A stretch of 29,712 bases of DNA from Gemmatimonadota bacterium (GCA_007129525.1 SKVI01000361.1:1-29712); one strand, 5' to 3'. Shown: positions 13,795 through 22,907, numbered from the stretch's first letter. The notes: a model not told the origin generated them from the letters alone. Numbers and translations: made by a program.

Positions 13795-15294
13795 TTACGT
13801 CTCCTCGAGCCGCTCAGTCAGAATTCGCGCCACCTCGGTCGGATCCGCCTTCCCCCGGGAGCGCTTCATCACCTCGCCCATGAAGAAGCCCTGCAACCGG
13901 GTCTCGCCGTCCCGGAAGCGTGCCACCTCCTCGGGGTGTGCCGCCAGGGCGTCCTCGACCCAGGCCTCGAGCCGGCCGGTGTCCGATACGGTCGCCAGCC
14001 CCTCTTCCCGCACGATCTCGGCCGGTGTCTTCGCGGCAGCCGACCCGACCTCCACGCCTGCCGCCGACTCCAGCATTCGCCCCAGCACGTCCTTCGCCAC
14101 GTTTCGATTGATGGTTCCCTCCTCCACCAGATCGATGAGCTCGGCCAGGTGTACCGGACGGACCGGAAAGTCGTCGGCCTCCAGGTCCCGGGCGTTCATG
14201 GCGGCCAGCACCGGTCCCATGATCCAGTTGGACGCCTCCTTGGGCGCTCCCGATGTCCGAGCCGTCTCCTCGTAGTAGTCCGCCAGGGGGCGGCGGGCAG
14301 TAAGCACGCCGGCGTCGTAGGCCGGCAGCCCGTAGTCCTCCCGGAATCGGGTTCGGCGGGCCGCAGGAAGCTCGGGGAGTTGGGCTTTCACCGCCTCGAT
14401 GAGGTTTTCCGAAACCTGCAGGGGTGGAAGGTCCGGATCCGGAAAGTAGCGGTAGTCGTGGCTCTCTTCCTTGCTGCGCATGGGGCGCACGTCGCCCCGT
14501 CGCTCGTCCCACAGAAGCGTCTGATGCGCCACCTGGCCTCCCATCGCCACAACGTCTCGCTGACGAGCGATCTCCACGTCCAGGGCCCGCTCCACGCCGG
14601 AGAAGGAGTTCATGTTCTTGAGTTCCGTCTTGGTTCCCAGCGGCTCCGAGCCCACCGGACGGATGGAGACGTTGGCATCTACCCGAAGCGAGCCTTCCTC
14701 CATGTTGCAGTCCGACACCTCCAGGTACTCCAGGACCTGCTTCACACCCGTGAGCCACGCCCGCACCTGCGCCGGAGAGCGAAAGTCCGGCTCGGTCACC
14801 ATCTCGATGAGCGGCGTCCCCGTTCGGTTCAGGTCCACCGCCGTCGCGCCCTCGAATCGGTCGTGAATGGACTTCCCGGCGTCCTCTTCCATGTGGATCC
14901 TCCGGATGCGAATGGCCAAGCGCCCGACCGGGTCCGAGGTATCGTCCGTCTCCACCCGGAAGACGCCGTCGGTGGCGAGCGGCTCCTCGAACTGCGAGAT
15001 CTGATATCCCTTCGGCAGATCCGGGTAGAAGTAGTTCTTCCGGGCCCACACGCTGCGCTGGTGCACGGTGCAGCCGAAGGCCAGGGAGGCGCGAACCGCC
15101 AGCTCAACCGCCTCACGGTTCAGCACGGGAAGGGCCCCGGGGAGCCCCAGGCAGACCGGGCATACGTTCGTATTCGGCACTTCTCCGAAGCCGGTGCCGT
15201 CGGGACAGAAGAGCTTTTCTTCTGTCCGAAGCTGCACGTGGATCTCCAGTCCGATGACCGCCTCGTAGCCGGCGTCTGGCGCCCGGTCGGTCAT
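13795..15294 (-). CDS. gatB: Asp-tRNA(Asn)/Glu-tRNA(Gln) amidotransferase subunit B
   Basis: tRNA-binding and kinase subunit of GatCAB, which converts mischarged Glu-tRNA(Gln)/Asp-tRNA(Asn) to the amidated forms. The 499-residue product opens with YEAVIGLEIHVQL and has the Cys cluster FCPDG...NVCPVCLGLPG (zinc site), KNYFYPDLPKGYQISQ and HMEEDAGK. Then come DYRYFPDPDLPP and a C-terminal YqeY-like domain with GFFMGEVMKRSRGKADP. The start ATG at 15292-15294 shares ATGA with the gatA stop. The open frame extends upstream into gatA without GatB similarity. It is the last gene of pcrA-gatC-gatA-gatB. Confidence 0.97.
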   Translation of the reverse strand: MTDRAPDAGYEAVIGLEIHVQLRTEEKLFCPDGTGFGEVPNTNVCPVCLGLPGALPVLNREAVELAVRASLAFGCTVHQRSVWARKNYFYPDLPKGYQISQFEEPLATDGVFRVETDDTSDPVGRLAIRIRRIHMEEDAGKSIHDRFEGATAVDLNRTGTPLIEMVTEPDFRSPAQVRAWLTGVKQVLEYLEVSDCNMEEGSLRVDANVSIRPVGSEPLGTKTELKNMNSFSGVERALDVEIARQRDVVAMGGQVAHQTLLWDERRGDVRPMRSKEESHDYRYFPDPDLPPLQVSENLIEAVKAQLPELPAARRTRFREDYGLPAYDAGVLTARRPLADYYEETARTSGAPKEASNWIMGPVLAAMNARDLEADDFPVRPVHLAELIDLVEEGTINRNVAKDVLGRMLESAAGVEVGSAAAKTPAEIVREEGLATVSDTGRLEAWVEDALAAHPEEVARFRDGETRLQGFFMGEVMKRSRGKADPTEVARILTERLEET

Positions 15295-16793
15295 GTGTCC
15301 TCCCCGGTGATGCCGTAGCTCACCTCCAGCGCCCTGGCTGCCTGGAGCATCGGGGCCTCGTGCCAGGGGGGAGCCAGGAACTGGCCTCCCAGCGGAGGCC
15401 GGTCGCCGCCCCCGCCGGCCACCTCTCCCATGGGGACCGAAACCCCCGGAATACCAGCCAGGTTGGCCGTAACGGTGAAGACGTCGGAAAGGTACATGGC
15501 CACCGGGTCCGCGGTGCGCTCGCCGAGCCGAAAGGCGGGACCGGGAGCGGTGGGCGTAAAGAGGAGATCCACCCCATCGGCCCACACCCTCTCGAAGTCC
15601 CGAGCAATGAGTGCCCGCACCTTCTGGGCCCGATCGTAGTACTGATCGTGGTAGCCGGCGGAGAGCCCGAAGGTCCCCAGCATGATCCGTCGCACCACCT
15701 CAGGCCCGAACCCCCGGGTCCGGCTGGCCCGGTAGAGCTCCAGGGTGGACCGGGCCTCCGACGCTCGCCCGCCGTACCGTACACCGTCGTATCGAGCCAG
15801 ATTCGAAGACGCTTCAGCGGGAGCCAGAACGTAGTATGTGGACACCGCAAAGCGGGTATGGGGAAGCGACACCTCCCGGATCCGCGCCCCGGCCTCCCGC
15901 AGACGTTCCACCGCTTCGTCGTATCGGGCCCGCACCTCCGGCGCCAGGGTGTCGGGAAGATACTCCCGCGGCAGCCCCACCACCCGACCCCGAATCCCCT
16001 CGTCCAGGCCTCCGGAGAGATCCGGAACCGGCCGACGCACCGAGGTGGGATCCCGGGGGTCATACCCGGCCACGGCCTCCAGGAGGAGCGCCGCGTCAAG
16101 AACCGAGCGGCCGAAAGCACCTACCTGGTCCAGCGACGACGCGAAGGCCACCAGGCCGTACCGGCTCACCCGGCCGTAGGTGGGTTTGACCCCCACCACC
16201 CCGCAAAAGGCCGCCGGCTGACGCACCGACCCCCCGGTATCGGAGCCCAACGCGCAGGGCACCACCCCGGCGGCCACGGCCGCGGCCGACCCACCCGAGC
16301 TTCCACCGGGCACCCGGTCCCGGTCCCGGGGATTGCGGGTGGGGCCGAAGGCCGAGTTCTCGGTGGACGACCCCATGGCGAATTCGTCCATGTTCGTCTT
16401 CCCCACCAGGCGCGCGCCGGCGACCCGGAGTCGGCGCACTGCAGTGGCCTCGTACGGGGACCGGTAGCCCTCCAGGATGCGGGAAGCGCAGGTGGTGGGA
16501 AGGTCCAGGGTGCAGAGGTTGTCCTTGACGGCCACGGGCACCCCGGCCAGAAGACCGTCCCCGGTGGGGTGCGTCTCGCCGGCGCGTCCGGAACCCGAAT
16601 CGGGAGCATCGGGGGCGGGCCCCCCGGGCTTCGCAAGGGCCAGAAAGGCGTTCAGCCCCTCATGGCCCCTGTCCACCGCCCTGGCTTGCTCCAGGGCCTT
16701 GTTCAGGTAGTGGTCCGCCGGGACGGATCCCTCCCGGACGGCAGCGGCCATCTGCGCCGCTCCCGCGAGGTCGCCTGCATCCCCTCCCCTCAC
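15291..16793 (-). CDS. gatA: Asp-tRNA(Asn)/Glu-tRNA(Gln) amidotransferase subunit A
   Basis: Glutaminase subunit of GatCAB, releasing ammonia that is channelled to GatB. The 500 residues carry the amidase signature with a Ser-cisSer-Lys triad: Lys90 (VPVAVKDN), Ser165 in VPGGSSGGSAAA, and the nucleophile Ser189 in GSDTGGSVRQPA. The spacing matches the Staphylococcus aureus enzyme. A Gly/Pro/Asp-rich insert lies at about 57-80. The GTG start (16791-16793) overlaps the gatC stop by GTGA; the stop overlaps gatB. Confidence 0.97.
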   Translation of the reverse strand: MRGGDAGDLAGAAQMAAAVREGSVPADHYLNKALEQARAVDRGHEGLNAFLALAKPGGPAPDAPDSGSGRAGETHPTGDGLLAGVPVAVKDNLCTLDLPTTCASRILEGYRSPYEATAVRRLRVAGARLVGKTNMDEFAMGSSTENSAFGPTRNPRDRDRVPGGSSGGSAAAVAAGVVPCALGSDTGGSVRQPAAFCGVVGVKPTYGRVSRYGLVAFASSLDQVGAFGRSVLDAALLLEAVAGYDPRDPTSVRRPVPDLSGGLDEGIRGRVVGLPREYLPDTLAPEVRARYDEAVERLREAGARIREVSLPHTRFAVSTYYVLAPAEASSNLARYDGVRYGGRASEARSTLELYRASRTRGFGPEVVRRIMLGTFGLSAGYHDQYYDRAQKVRALIARDFERVWADGVDLLFTPTAPGPAFRLGERTADPVAMYLSDVFTVTANLAGIPGVSVPMGEVAGGGGDRPPLGGQFLAPPWHEAPMLQAARALEVSYGITGEDT

Positions 16794-17134
16794 GAGCCGT
16801 CCTCTTCGTCGTCCACAAGTGCCGGAAGTCGGGGCACCAGGAAGAAGCCGTCACGCCACCGCGGCGCCCGGTCCGCCGGCGCACCCTCCGCCAGGCTGTC
16901 GGGCTCCAGGCCAGGATCCCGGAACGGCACCGGATCCGAGGGCAGGCGGATGGGGTCCCCGATCTCCGAGATGTCCGCTTCCTCGAGGGTTGCGATATGC
17001 TCCAGGATCCGGTTCAGCTCCTCGGTGAGACGGACCGCCGAGGGCCGGCCCTCCGCCGCCGGTTCGTCCTCTCCGAACACATCCAGGCGGGCAAGCGCGG
17101 CAATGCGCTCCACCTCCTCCCTGCTTACCGACAT
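16790..17134 (-). CDS. gatC: Asp-tRNA(Asn)/Glu-tRNA(Gln) amidotransferase subunit C
   Basis: Small subunit that wraps around GatA and stabilises the GatAB complex. The 114 residues begin MSVSREEVERIAALARLDV, the standard GatC helix. RLTEELNRILEHIATLEEADI follows, then an extended Pro-rich tail ending FFLVPRLPALV. The ATG at 17132-17134 has GGGAGG six bases upstream; a TTG two codons earlier is less likely. It lies 33 bases beyond pcrA and overlaps gatA. Confidence 0.94.
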   Translation of the reverse strand: MSVSREEVERIAALARLDVFGEDEPAAEGRPSAVRLTEELNRILEHIATLEEADISEIGDPIRLPSDPVPFRDPGLEPDSLAEGAPADRAPRWRDGFFLVPRLPALVDDEEDGS

Positions 17135-17167
17135 CGTCAACCTCCCTTGCTTGGATCCTCGCCGTCG

Positions 17168-19531
17168 TCAGAAGTCTCGTTCCAGGTCCGCGTAGCGGGC
17201 CAGAAGCTTCTTCGGGCCCACCGAGTCGAAGTGCACCACCACCCTGACGTCACGACCGAACCCGCTCACCTCCTGCACGGTCCCCGAACCGAAGGTCCCG
17301 TGTCGAACCCTCGCTCCCTTCACCAACCGGGGAAGGTCCTGGTTCAGGCCCTCCTCGAAGGCCCGTTCCTCGGCGGCGCGACCGGCAGCCTCTCTGGCCG
17401 AGGCCGCAAAGTCGTCTCCGCGGCGCGCTCCCCTGCCCCGTTGCGCCGACCGTGCACTCCGCTCCCGCTGGAGCCGGGGGGTGAGCCGCTCTTCCACCAG
17501 ACCTTCGGGAACTGCTTCCACGAACGACGAAAGGGTGCCAAAGGTGAAGTCGCCGGCCCGCCGGCGCTCCCGCGCCCATGACATGAAAAGCTTTTCCTCG
17601 GCCCGGGTGATCCCCACGTAGAAGAGCCGCCGCTCCTCCTCGAGCTGAGCCGGCTCGTCGTAGGCCCGGGCCAGGGGAAAGAGTCCCTCCTCCAGCCCCG
17701 CGATGAAGACCACCGGGAACTCCAGGCCCTTCGCGTTGTGGAGGGTCATCAGGGTGACCGCGTCCGACTCCGGATCGTGGCGGTCGATGTCGGTGATGAG
17801 GGCCACGTGCTGGAGAAAGAGATCCAGGTCGGTGAAGTGATCGGGCGGGCCGCCTTCCCACTGCTCCACCCTCTGCGCGTCAAAATCCAGGGCACCGGCA
17901 ATGAGCTCCTTCACGTTCTCGGCCCGGTCCTCTCCCTCGGGCCCCTCGTCCCGCAGGTGCGTCAGGAAGTCCAGTTCCTCCACCAGCTCCTCCACCAGGG
18001 GCCCCACGCTGACGGTGGCGGCCCGAGCGCTGAACCGCTGGATGAGATCGGCGAAGCGCCGGATGCCCTTCACCCCCCCGGCATGGAGTTCGGTCACCTC
18101 GTCGGCCCGAAGCGCGGCCTCGAGCAGCGGAAGGCCCTGGGCGGCCGCCCACTTGCCCAGTCGCTCCTGGCTCGTGCGTCCCACACCCCGCTTGGGTACG
18201 TTCACCACCCGGGCAAAAGCGGCCGAATCCAGGGGGTTCGAGATGAGGCGAAGGTAGGCCAGCACGTCCTGGATCTCCCGCCTCTCGTAGAAGCGCACCC
18301 CACCCACGATCTGGTAGGGGAGGCCCCTGCGCCGGAACGCATCCTCCAGGGCCCGGGACTGGGCGTTCGTGCGGTACAGGATGGCGAACTCCCGGTAGCG
18401 TCCGGCATCGCCCTCCCGCATCCGGGTCTCGATCTCCTCGGCAATCCACCCCGCTTCGTCCCGCTCGTCGGCGGCCTGGACGACGGTGATTCCCTCCCCG
18501 GCCTCCCGATGGGTCCGGAGCGTCTTCTCCTTGCGGTGGATGTTCTGGCGGATCACCTCGTTCGCGGCCTGCAGGATGGTGGAAGTGGAGCGGTAGTTCT
18601 GCTCCAGCCGAACCACCTCGGCACCGGGAAAGGTGCGCTCGAAGTCCAGAATGTTGCTCAGGTCGGCCCCTCGCCACCCATAGATGGACTGGTCGTCATC
18701 GCCCACCACCATGAGGTTCCGGTGCTTGCGGGCCAGCATCTCGAGGAAGCGGAACTGGGCGTGGTTCGTGTCCTGGTACTCGTCCACCAGAATGAAGGCG
18801 AAACGCTCCTGGTAGCGGGCGAGGACCTCCTCGTGCTCCTGGAAGACCTCCACCGGCTTCACCAGGAGGTCGTCGAAGTCGAAGGCGTTCTGCCTGCGAA
18901 GTGATTCCTGGTACGTAGGGTAGACCCGGGCCACGTTCCGGAGGAAGAGGTCGAACCCGTCGGCGTGCTGTTCCGCGAACTCCTTTGGGGTGACGAGCTG
19001 GTTCTTGGCATCGGAGAGCGCGCTTCGAATCGCCTTCGGCTTCCACCGCTTCGGATCCAACTGCTCCTTCTCCAGCGCTCTCTTGATCTCCCGGAGGCTC
19101 TCCTCGGCGTCGAAGATGGTGAAGGTGGAGTCCCAGCCAATGCGTTCGGCGTGTCGCCGGAGGAGCCGGGCTCCCAGGGAGTGGAAGGTTCCGATCCAGG
19201 AGCCCACCGGATCCCGCCCGAGCTGGTTCCGGATCCGGTCCCGCATCTCGCCGGCGGCCTTGTTGGTGAAGGTGACCGCCAGAATCCGCTCCGGAGGTAC
19301 CCCGTGGGTCTGGATGAGTCGGGTGAGCCGTGTGGTCAGGACCCGGGTCTTGCCCGATCCGGCCCCGGCCAGCACCAGGAGAGGTCCCTCGACGTGGTCG
19401 ACGGCTCGGGCCTGCTCCTGATTCAGATCGGCGGAGGCGGTGTCAGGGACGGAATCCGGGGCACCTGCGTCGGAGCCGGGCCTGGTCGACGCCGAGTCGG
19501 GAACGGCCCAGGGGTCTGTGGAAGAGCTCAA
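17168..19531 (-). CDS. pcrA: ATP-dependent DNA helicase, PcrA/UvrD type
   Basis: Superfamily 1A 3'-5' helicase acting in repair, replication restart and removal of stalled polymerase. The 787-residue product has a Pro/Ser/Asp-rich leader of about 34 residues, then LNQEQARAV. Walker A follows (AGAGSGKT, Lys61), then VTFTNKAAGEMRDR, GTFHSLGARLLR, Walker B (ILVDEYQDTN), GDDDQSIYGWRGA, EQNYRST, VTLMTLHNAKGLEF and LFYVGITRAEEKLFM. The C-terminal Tudor-like domain (VRHGTFGSGTVQEV) is typical of PcrA/UvrD and binds RNA polymerase in known members. The start is TTG at 19529-19531, chosen because no ATG or GTG precedes the helicase core; it lacks a clear Shine-Dalgarno. The 97-base gap before it shows no feature. 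Confidence 0.95.
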   Translation of the reverse strand: MSSSTDPWAVPDSASTRPGSDAGAPDSVPDTASADLNQEQARAVDHVEGPLLVLAGAGSGKTRVLTTRLTRLIQTHGVPPERILAVTFTNKAAGEMRDRIRNQLGRDPVGSWIGTFHSLGARLLRRHAERIGWDSTFTIFDAEESLREIKRALEKEQLDPKRWKPKAIRSALSDAKNQLVTPKEFAEQHADGFDLFLRNVARVYPTYQESLRRQNAFDFDDLLVKPVEVFQEHEEVLARYQERFAFILVDEYQDTNHAQFRFLEMLARKHRNLMVVGDDDQSIYGWRGADLSNILDFERTFPGAEVVRLEQNYRSTSTILQAANEVIRQNIHRKEKTLRTHREAGEGITVVQAADERDEAGWIAEEIETRMREGDAGRYREFAILYRTNAQSRALEDAFRRRGLPYQIVGGVRFYERREIQDVLAYLRLISNPLDSAAFARVVNVPKRGVGRTSQERLGKWAAAQGLPLLEAALRADEVTELHAGGVKGIRRFADLIQRFSARAATVSVGPLVEELVEELDFLTHLRDEGPEGEDRAENVKELIAGALDFDAQRVEQWEGGPPDHFTDLDLFLQHVALITDIDRHDPESDAVTLMTLHNAKGLEFPVVFIAGLEEGLFPLARAYDEPAQLEEERRLFYVGITRAEEKLFMSWARERRRAGDFTFGTLSSFVEAVPEGLVEERLTPRLQRERSARSAQRGRGARRGDDFAASAREAAGRAAEERAFEEGLNQDLPRLVKGARVRHGTFGSGTVQEVSGFGRDVRVVVHFDSVGPKKLLARYADLERDF

Positions 19532-19628
19532 GGTAGATGTACGGCGTTGTTGATGGCTGAGAGTTTGAAACGGATCGAACGGAGCGCTTCCGGGGGTCCG
19601 GGGCCGACAACGAAGGGGCCCTCGGCCC

Positions 19629-20855
19629 TCAACGCTCCAGCCCCGACGCTACCGACACGGTCTCCTGGTCCTCTGCGGATTCGGCCAGGGGCAGGCGAAG
19701 CTGGAACAGGGCACCGTCGGGCCCGCTTCGGGCCAACTCGATATGCCCTTCGTGGATCCGCTCCACAATCCGCTGACTCAACGAGAGCCCGACGCCCCAG
19801 CCTCCCGACTTGGTGGTCACTCCCGGCTCGAAGAGCTTGTCCCTGATCTCGGGGTCCACCCCCGGTCCCGTGTCCTCTACCTGAAGGGTGACCCATTCGG
19901 GCTCCCGATGGAAGGCCCTCAGGGTGATGCTGCCCCCCCGGCCGGCGAGAGCGTCCAGGGCGTTCTTCACCACGTTCTCCAGTGCCCACGCCAGGAGAAC
20001 CTCGTTGCCCAGAATCGGCGGGATGGAGCGGTCCAGCTCCACCTCCAGCCGGATTCCCGGTCCGAGACGGGGGATCCGCGTCCGCAGGTACGCCTCCACC
20101 GACCGTACCACCGCCCCCACCTCGAGGGGCCGAAGCTCGGTCTCCCGCCCGATGAGCTCGAAACGGCGGCTCACCCGCTCGAGCCGCTCCACGTCCTCCC
20201 CGATCTCCCGTGCGATCTCGCCCTCCTTCACGCCACCGGGACGCTCGTCGGGCGTCAACCTCAGAACCTCCAGCCAGCCCTTGAGCGAGGAGATGGGCGT
20301 CCCGAGCTGGTGGGCCAGCTCCCGGGCCATGGCGGTCCATGCCCGGTCCTGGTCGGCCCGTCGCTGGAAGCGGATCACCAGGATGCCGGTCACAAAAATG
20401 ATGAAGAGCCCCGTGACCTGGAGCCAGGGGATCCAACGCAGACGCCGCAGCTCGGGCGGGTCGCCGTAGTAGATGAGGAACTCGGCGGGATTGCCCACCG
20501 GCGGGTTCCGTGTGGCCAACTCCCAGGCGTAGCTGCGAACCCGCTCCTGGTCGTCCGGGTCCTCCAGGTCAGCGGCGAAGGGCAGGTTCACAGCCGACTG
20601 GATGGTGTCACCGGGCCCGGCCCAGATCAACGGCACCCCCGACTCCAGGATGATGCGCTGGAGGTTCACCAACGCCTCGTCGGCGCCCCGGGGATCGGGC
20701 TCCTGGAGCCCGGTCTGGACCTCGGCGAACATCCGGGTCATGGTGGCCGTATCGGCCCTGAACGCGCTGACGATCTGCTCGGTGTAGAGGAGATACCACC
20801 CCAGGAGAGCCAGGAACAGAATGACGAGGACCAGGGTCCAGTTGGCCCGGGTCAT
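19629..20855 (-). CDS. Membrane sensor histidine kinase, HQxGTP H-box type
   Basis: A 408-residue kinase. TM1 is at about 7-24 and an extracytoplasmic domain at about 28-142 matches no fold I recognise. TM2 is at about 145-162, followed by the DHp helix with His182 (ELAHQLGTPISSLKGWLE) and then an HATPase_c domain. That domain shows the N box (ENVVKNALDAL), G1 box (VEDTGPGVD), F-box region (KLFEPGVTTKSGG) and G2 box (GWGVGLSLSQ). The residue after the phospho-acceptor His is Gln rather than the usual Glu, a variant seen in some HQIGTP-type kinases. No response regulator is co-transcribed; the nearest is the divergent gene at 23020. The start ATG lies three bases after the serS stop, so it is tightly coupled to serS. 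The signal sensed is unknown. Confidence 0.87.
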   Translation of the reverse strand: MTRANWTLVLVILFLALLGWYLLYTEQIVSAFRADTATMTRMFAEVQTGLQEPDPRGADEALVNLQRIILESGVPLIWAGPGDTIQSAVNLPFAADLEDPDDQERVRSYAWELATRNPPVGNPAEFLIYYGDPPELRRLRWIPWLQVTGLFIIFVTGILVIRFQRRADQDRAWTAMARELAHQLGTPISSLKGWLEVLRLTPDERPGGVKEGEIAREIGEDVERLERVSRRFELIGRETELRPLEVGAVVRSVEAYLRTRIPRLGPGIRLEVELDRSIPPILGNEVLLAWALENVVKNALDALAGRGGSITLRAFHREPEWVTLQVEDTGPGVDPEIRDKLFEPGVTTKSGGWGVGLSLSQRIVERIHEGHIELARSGPDGALFQLRLPLAESAEDQETVSVASGLER

Positions 20856-20858
20856 GGC

Positions 20859-22136
20859 TCAGGCGGTGAGGCGCGGGGTCCCGAGCAATTCCGCCACCAC
20901 CGGCGGCAGATCCACGCTCCCATCCTCCGTCTGGTAGGTCTCCAGGAGCGCCACCATGAGTCTCGGAAGGGCCAGCGCCGAACCGTTGAGGGTATGCACG
21001 AACTCGGGTTTCTCCCGGGGCGCCGGCCGAAACCGCAGGTTGGCACGACGGGCCTGATAGTCGGTGAAGGTGCTGCAGCTTGAAACCTCGAGCCACCGCT
21101 CCACGCCCGGTGCCCAGACCTCCAGATCGTAGGTCATGGCGGCGCTGAAGCCCAGGTCTCCTCCGGCCAGCCGGACCACCCTGTACGCCAATCCCAGGCG
21201 TTGGAGAATCGCTTCGGCCTCGGTGGTGAGCTCCTCCAACGCCTCCCGGCTTTGCTCCGGTCGTTCGTATCGCACCAGCTCCACCTTGTCGAACTGGTGC
21301 ACCCGCAGGAGGCCCCGGGTGTCCTTTCCCGCCGCTCCCGCCTCTCGCCGGAAGCAGGGGGAGTAGGCGGTATAGCGGATGGGGAGGGCCTCCGGGCCCA
21401 GAAGCTCGTCGCGGTGCAGATTCGTCACCGGCACCTCGGCGGTGGGAATGAGCCACAGTCCGTCCTGGCTGGTGACGTACGAATCGTCCGCGAACTTGGG
21501 GAGCTGCCCCGTCCCGGTGAGGCTCTCGGCGGTGACGAGGTACGGGACACGCAATTCCTGGTATCCGTGCTCCCGGGTATGGATCTCCAGCATCCAGTCG
21601 ATGAGCACGCGCTGAAGGCGTGCTCCGACGCCCCGCAGGACCGGAAACCCGGACCCTGAAATCCGCGCGCCCCGGGCCAGATCCAGCATCTCCAGCTCTT
21701 CGGCGAGCTCCCAATGGGGACGGGCGGCGAAGGGGTGGTGCACCGGATCGCCCCATTCCCGCAGAACCTGGTTGTCCTCCTCTCCTCCGGCGACCACGTC
21801 GTCCAGCGGAAGGTTCGGCGTGTTCAGGAGGATCTCCTGGATCCGGTCGTCGTTCTCGGAGACCACCGTTTCCAGGTCCCGGATCCGGTCGGCCACCTGG
21901 CGCATCTCGGCGATGAGCTCGTCGGCATCCTTCCCCTCCCGCTTCAACTCGCCAATGGTCCGGGACACCTCGTTCCGGCGCGCCCGGAGCTCGTCGCCCT
22001 CGGTGATGGCCTCTCGGCGGGCTTCGTCCAGGGTGAGGATCTCATCCACCGCCTGGCTGCCGCCACTCTCTCCCCGCCGCTCCAGCGCGGCACGAACCTG
22101 GTCCGGTTCGCTCCGGATACGCTTGATGTCGAGCAT
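20859..22136 (-). CDS. serS: Seryl-tRNA synthetase
   Basis: Class II synthetase charging tRNA(Ser), and tRNA(Sec) where present. The 425 residues start MLDIKRIRSEPDQVRAALERR. An N-terminal coiled-coil arm that grips the long variable arm of tRNA follows (about 30-105). The catalytic domain has TAEVPVTNLHRDE, motif 2 (CFRREAGAAGKDTRGLLRVHQF) and motif 3 (LNGSALALPRLMVALLE). The ATG (22134-22136) sits four bases after the lipoprotein stop. No T-box leader precedes the unit. Confidence 0.97.
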   Translation of the reverse strand: MLDIKRIRSEPDQVRAALERRGESGGSQAVDEILTLDEARREAITEGDELRARRNEVSRTIGELKREGKDADELIAEMRQVADRIRDLETVVSENDDRIQEILLNTPNLPLDDVVAGGEEDNQVLREWGDPVHHPFAARPHWELAEELEMLDLARGARISGSGFPVLRGVGARLQRVLIDWMLEIHTREHGYQELRVPYLVTAESLTGTGQLPKFADDSYVTSQDGLWLIPTAEVPVTNLHRDELLGPEALPIRYTAYSPCFRREAGAAGKDTRGLLRVHQFDKVELVRYERPEQSREALEELTTEAEAILQRLGLAYRVVRLAGGDLGFSAAMTYDLEVWAPGVERWLEVSSCSTFTDYQARRANLRFRPAPREKPEFVHTLNGSALALPRLMVALLETYQTEDGSVDLPPVVAELLGTPRLTA

Positions 22137-22140
22137 CCGG

Positions 22141-22707
22141 TCAGCTTCCCCGGGGTACCAGCCGCCGGCTTCCGCACTCCGGACTGGTGTCGTTGCGGAA
22201 GATGAAGATCCCTTCCTCGACGTTCAGGGACACCGCCTCCAGCTTTCCGTAGAAGCTGCACTGTCGACCGAACTGTCCGGGTTGCCGGTGGGTCCGAACG
22301 GCGTAGGTGACGCCGTACTCCAGCGGGACCGGCTCGCCGGTCGCGTATGCGGCGGTGTCGCTGGGCGCCTCCCGGAGGTCTTCGAAGGCCACGTCGGGAA
22401 CCGGCGCGATGGCCGCCTCGGAGGTCACCCCCAGTGCCCGCGGAGGCAGGAGGTGGAGCTGCCCGTCGATCCGCTCCACCGCGAAGTCCCACCGGCCCTG
22501 GCCCTGGACCGATTCCAGGACCACCCGGCGCCTCTGGAACATGTCATAGGCCGAAGGTCGGTTCAGCTCCTGTCGGTCCAGCGCGTAGAGGGTGGTCTCG
22601 ATGGGGTTCTCCTGCCATTCCACGGCGAAGGGGTCATCGCCACAGCCGGCCAGGACGGCCGCCAGGAGAAGAAGGACCGGGAGGCCCGAGAGAGTGGATC
22701 GCTTCAC
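22141..22707 (-). CDS. Hypothetical lipoprotein
   Basis: A 188-residue protein I do not recognise. It begins MKRSTLSGLPVLLLLAAVLAGC, a clear lipoprotein signal with Cys22. The mature part opens DDPFAVEWQENPIETTLYALDR, has an FDFAVER-like beta-rich segment and two late Cys residues (QCSFYG and PECGSRR) that could form a disulphide. It appears soluble after the anchor. The start is GTG at 22705-22707 with GGGAG about a dozen bases upstream. It is the first gene of the serS unit, directly after a UACG-loop hairpin. Confidence 0.75.
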   Translation of the reverse strand: MKRSTLSGLPVLLLLAAVLAGCGDDPFAVEWQENPIETTLYALDRQELNRPSAYDMFQRRRVVLESVQGQGRWDFAVERIDGQLHLLPPRALGVTSEAAIAPVPDVAFEDLREAPSDTAAYATGEPVPLEYGVTYAVRTHRQPGQFGRQCSFYGKLEAVSLNVEEGIFIFRNDTSPECGSRRLVPRGS

Positions 22708-22721
22708 GCTTACGAACTCCC

Positions 22722-22739
22722 GGGGCGCCGTAGCGCCCC
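22722..22739 (-). promoter_or_regulatory. UACG-tetraloop hairpin in the lipoprotein leader
   Basis: The minus strand reads GGGGCGC-TACG-GCGCCCC, a perfect 7-base stem closed by the very stable UACG tetraloop, about 15 bases before the GTG start and just upstream of the Shine-Dalgarno. With no U-run it is not a terminator; it may affect translation or mRNA stability. Confidence 0.5.
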
Positions 22740-22825
22740 TCGGGGTCGAGGCAGGGCGACAGGCCCTCCCGCGACCGATAGTTGGGGTCTGGGGTGCTCC
22801 GACCGTGGGCCGGGATCAGGCTCGA

Positions 22826-22855
22826 ACTGTACCCGAAAACGGGCGCCGGTGTCAA
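22826..22855 (-). promoter_or_regulatory. Strong candidate promoter for lipoprotein-serS-kinase unit
   Basis: Minus strand TTGACA (perfect -35, 22850-22855), an 18-base spacer, then TACAGT (22826-22831). It gives a leader of about 110 bases ahead of the lipoprotein gene and probably drives the seven-gene unit down to gatB. Confidence 0.65.
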
Positions 22856-22878
22856 CCCTGGAAACACCCCGTCGTTAC

Positions 22879-22907
22879 TTGACTTTACACCGGGCCCGGG
22901 GTAGGTT
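22879..22907 (+). promoter_or_regulatory. Candidate promoter for the response-regulator unit
   Basis: TTGACT (22879-22884), 17 bases, then TAGGTT (22902-22907). The -35 is good and the -10 weak. It faces away from the minus-strand promoter at 22826-22855; their -35 elements are only 23 bases apart, so the two units share a compact divergent control region. The remainder of the 22708-23019 gap shows no gene. Confidence 0.45.

Noticed and set aside
22708..22820. T-box riboswitch upstream of the serS unit
   Set aside because: No terminator/antiterminator pair and no T-box-like conserved sequence; the first gene is a lipoprotein and the only strong hairpin has no U-run.
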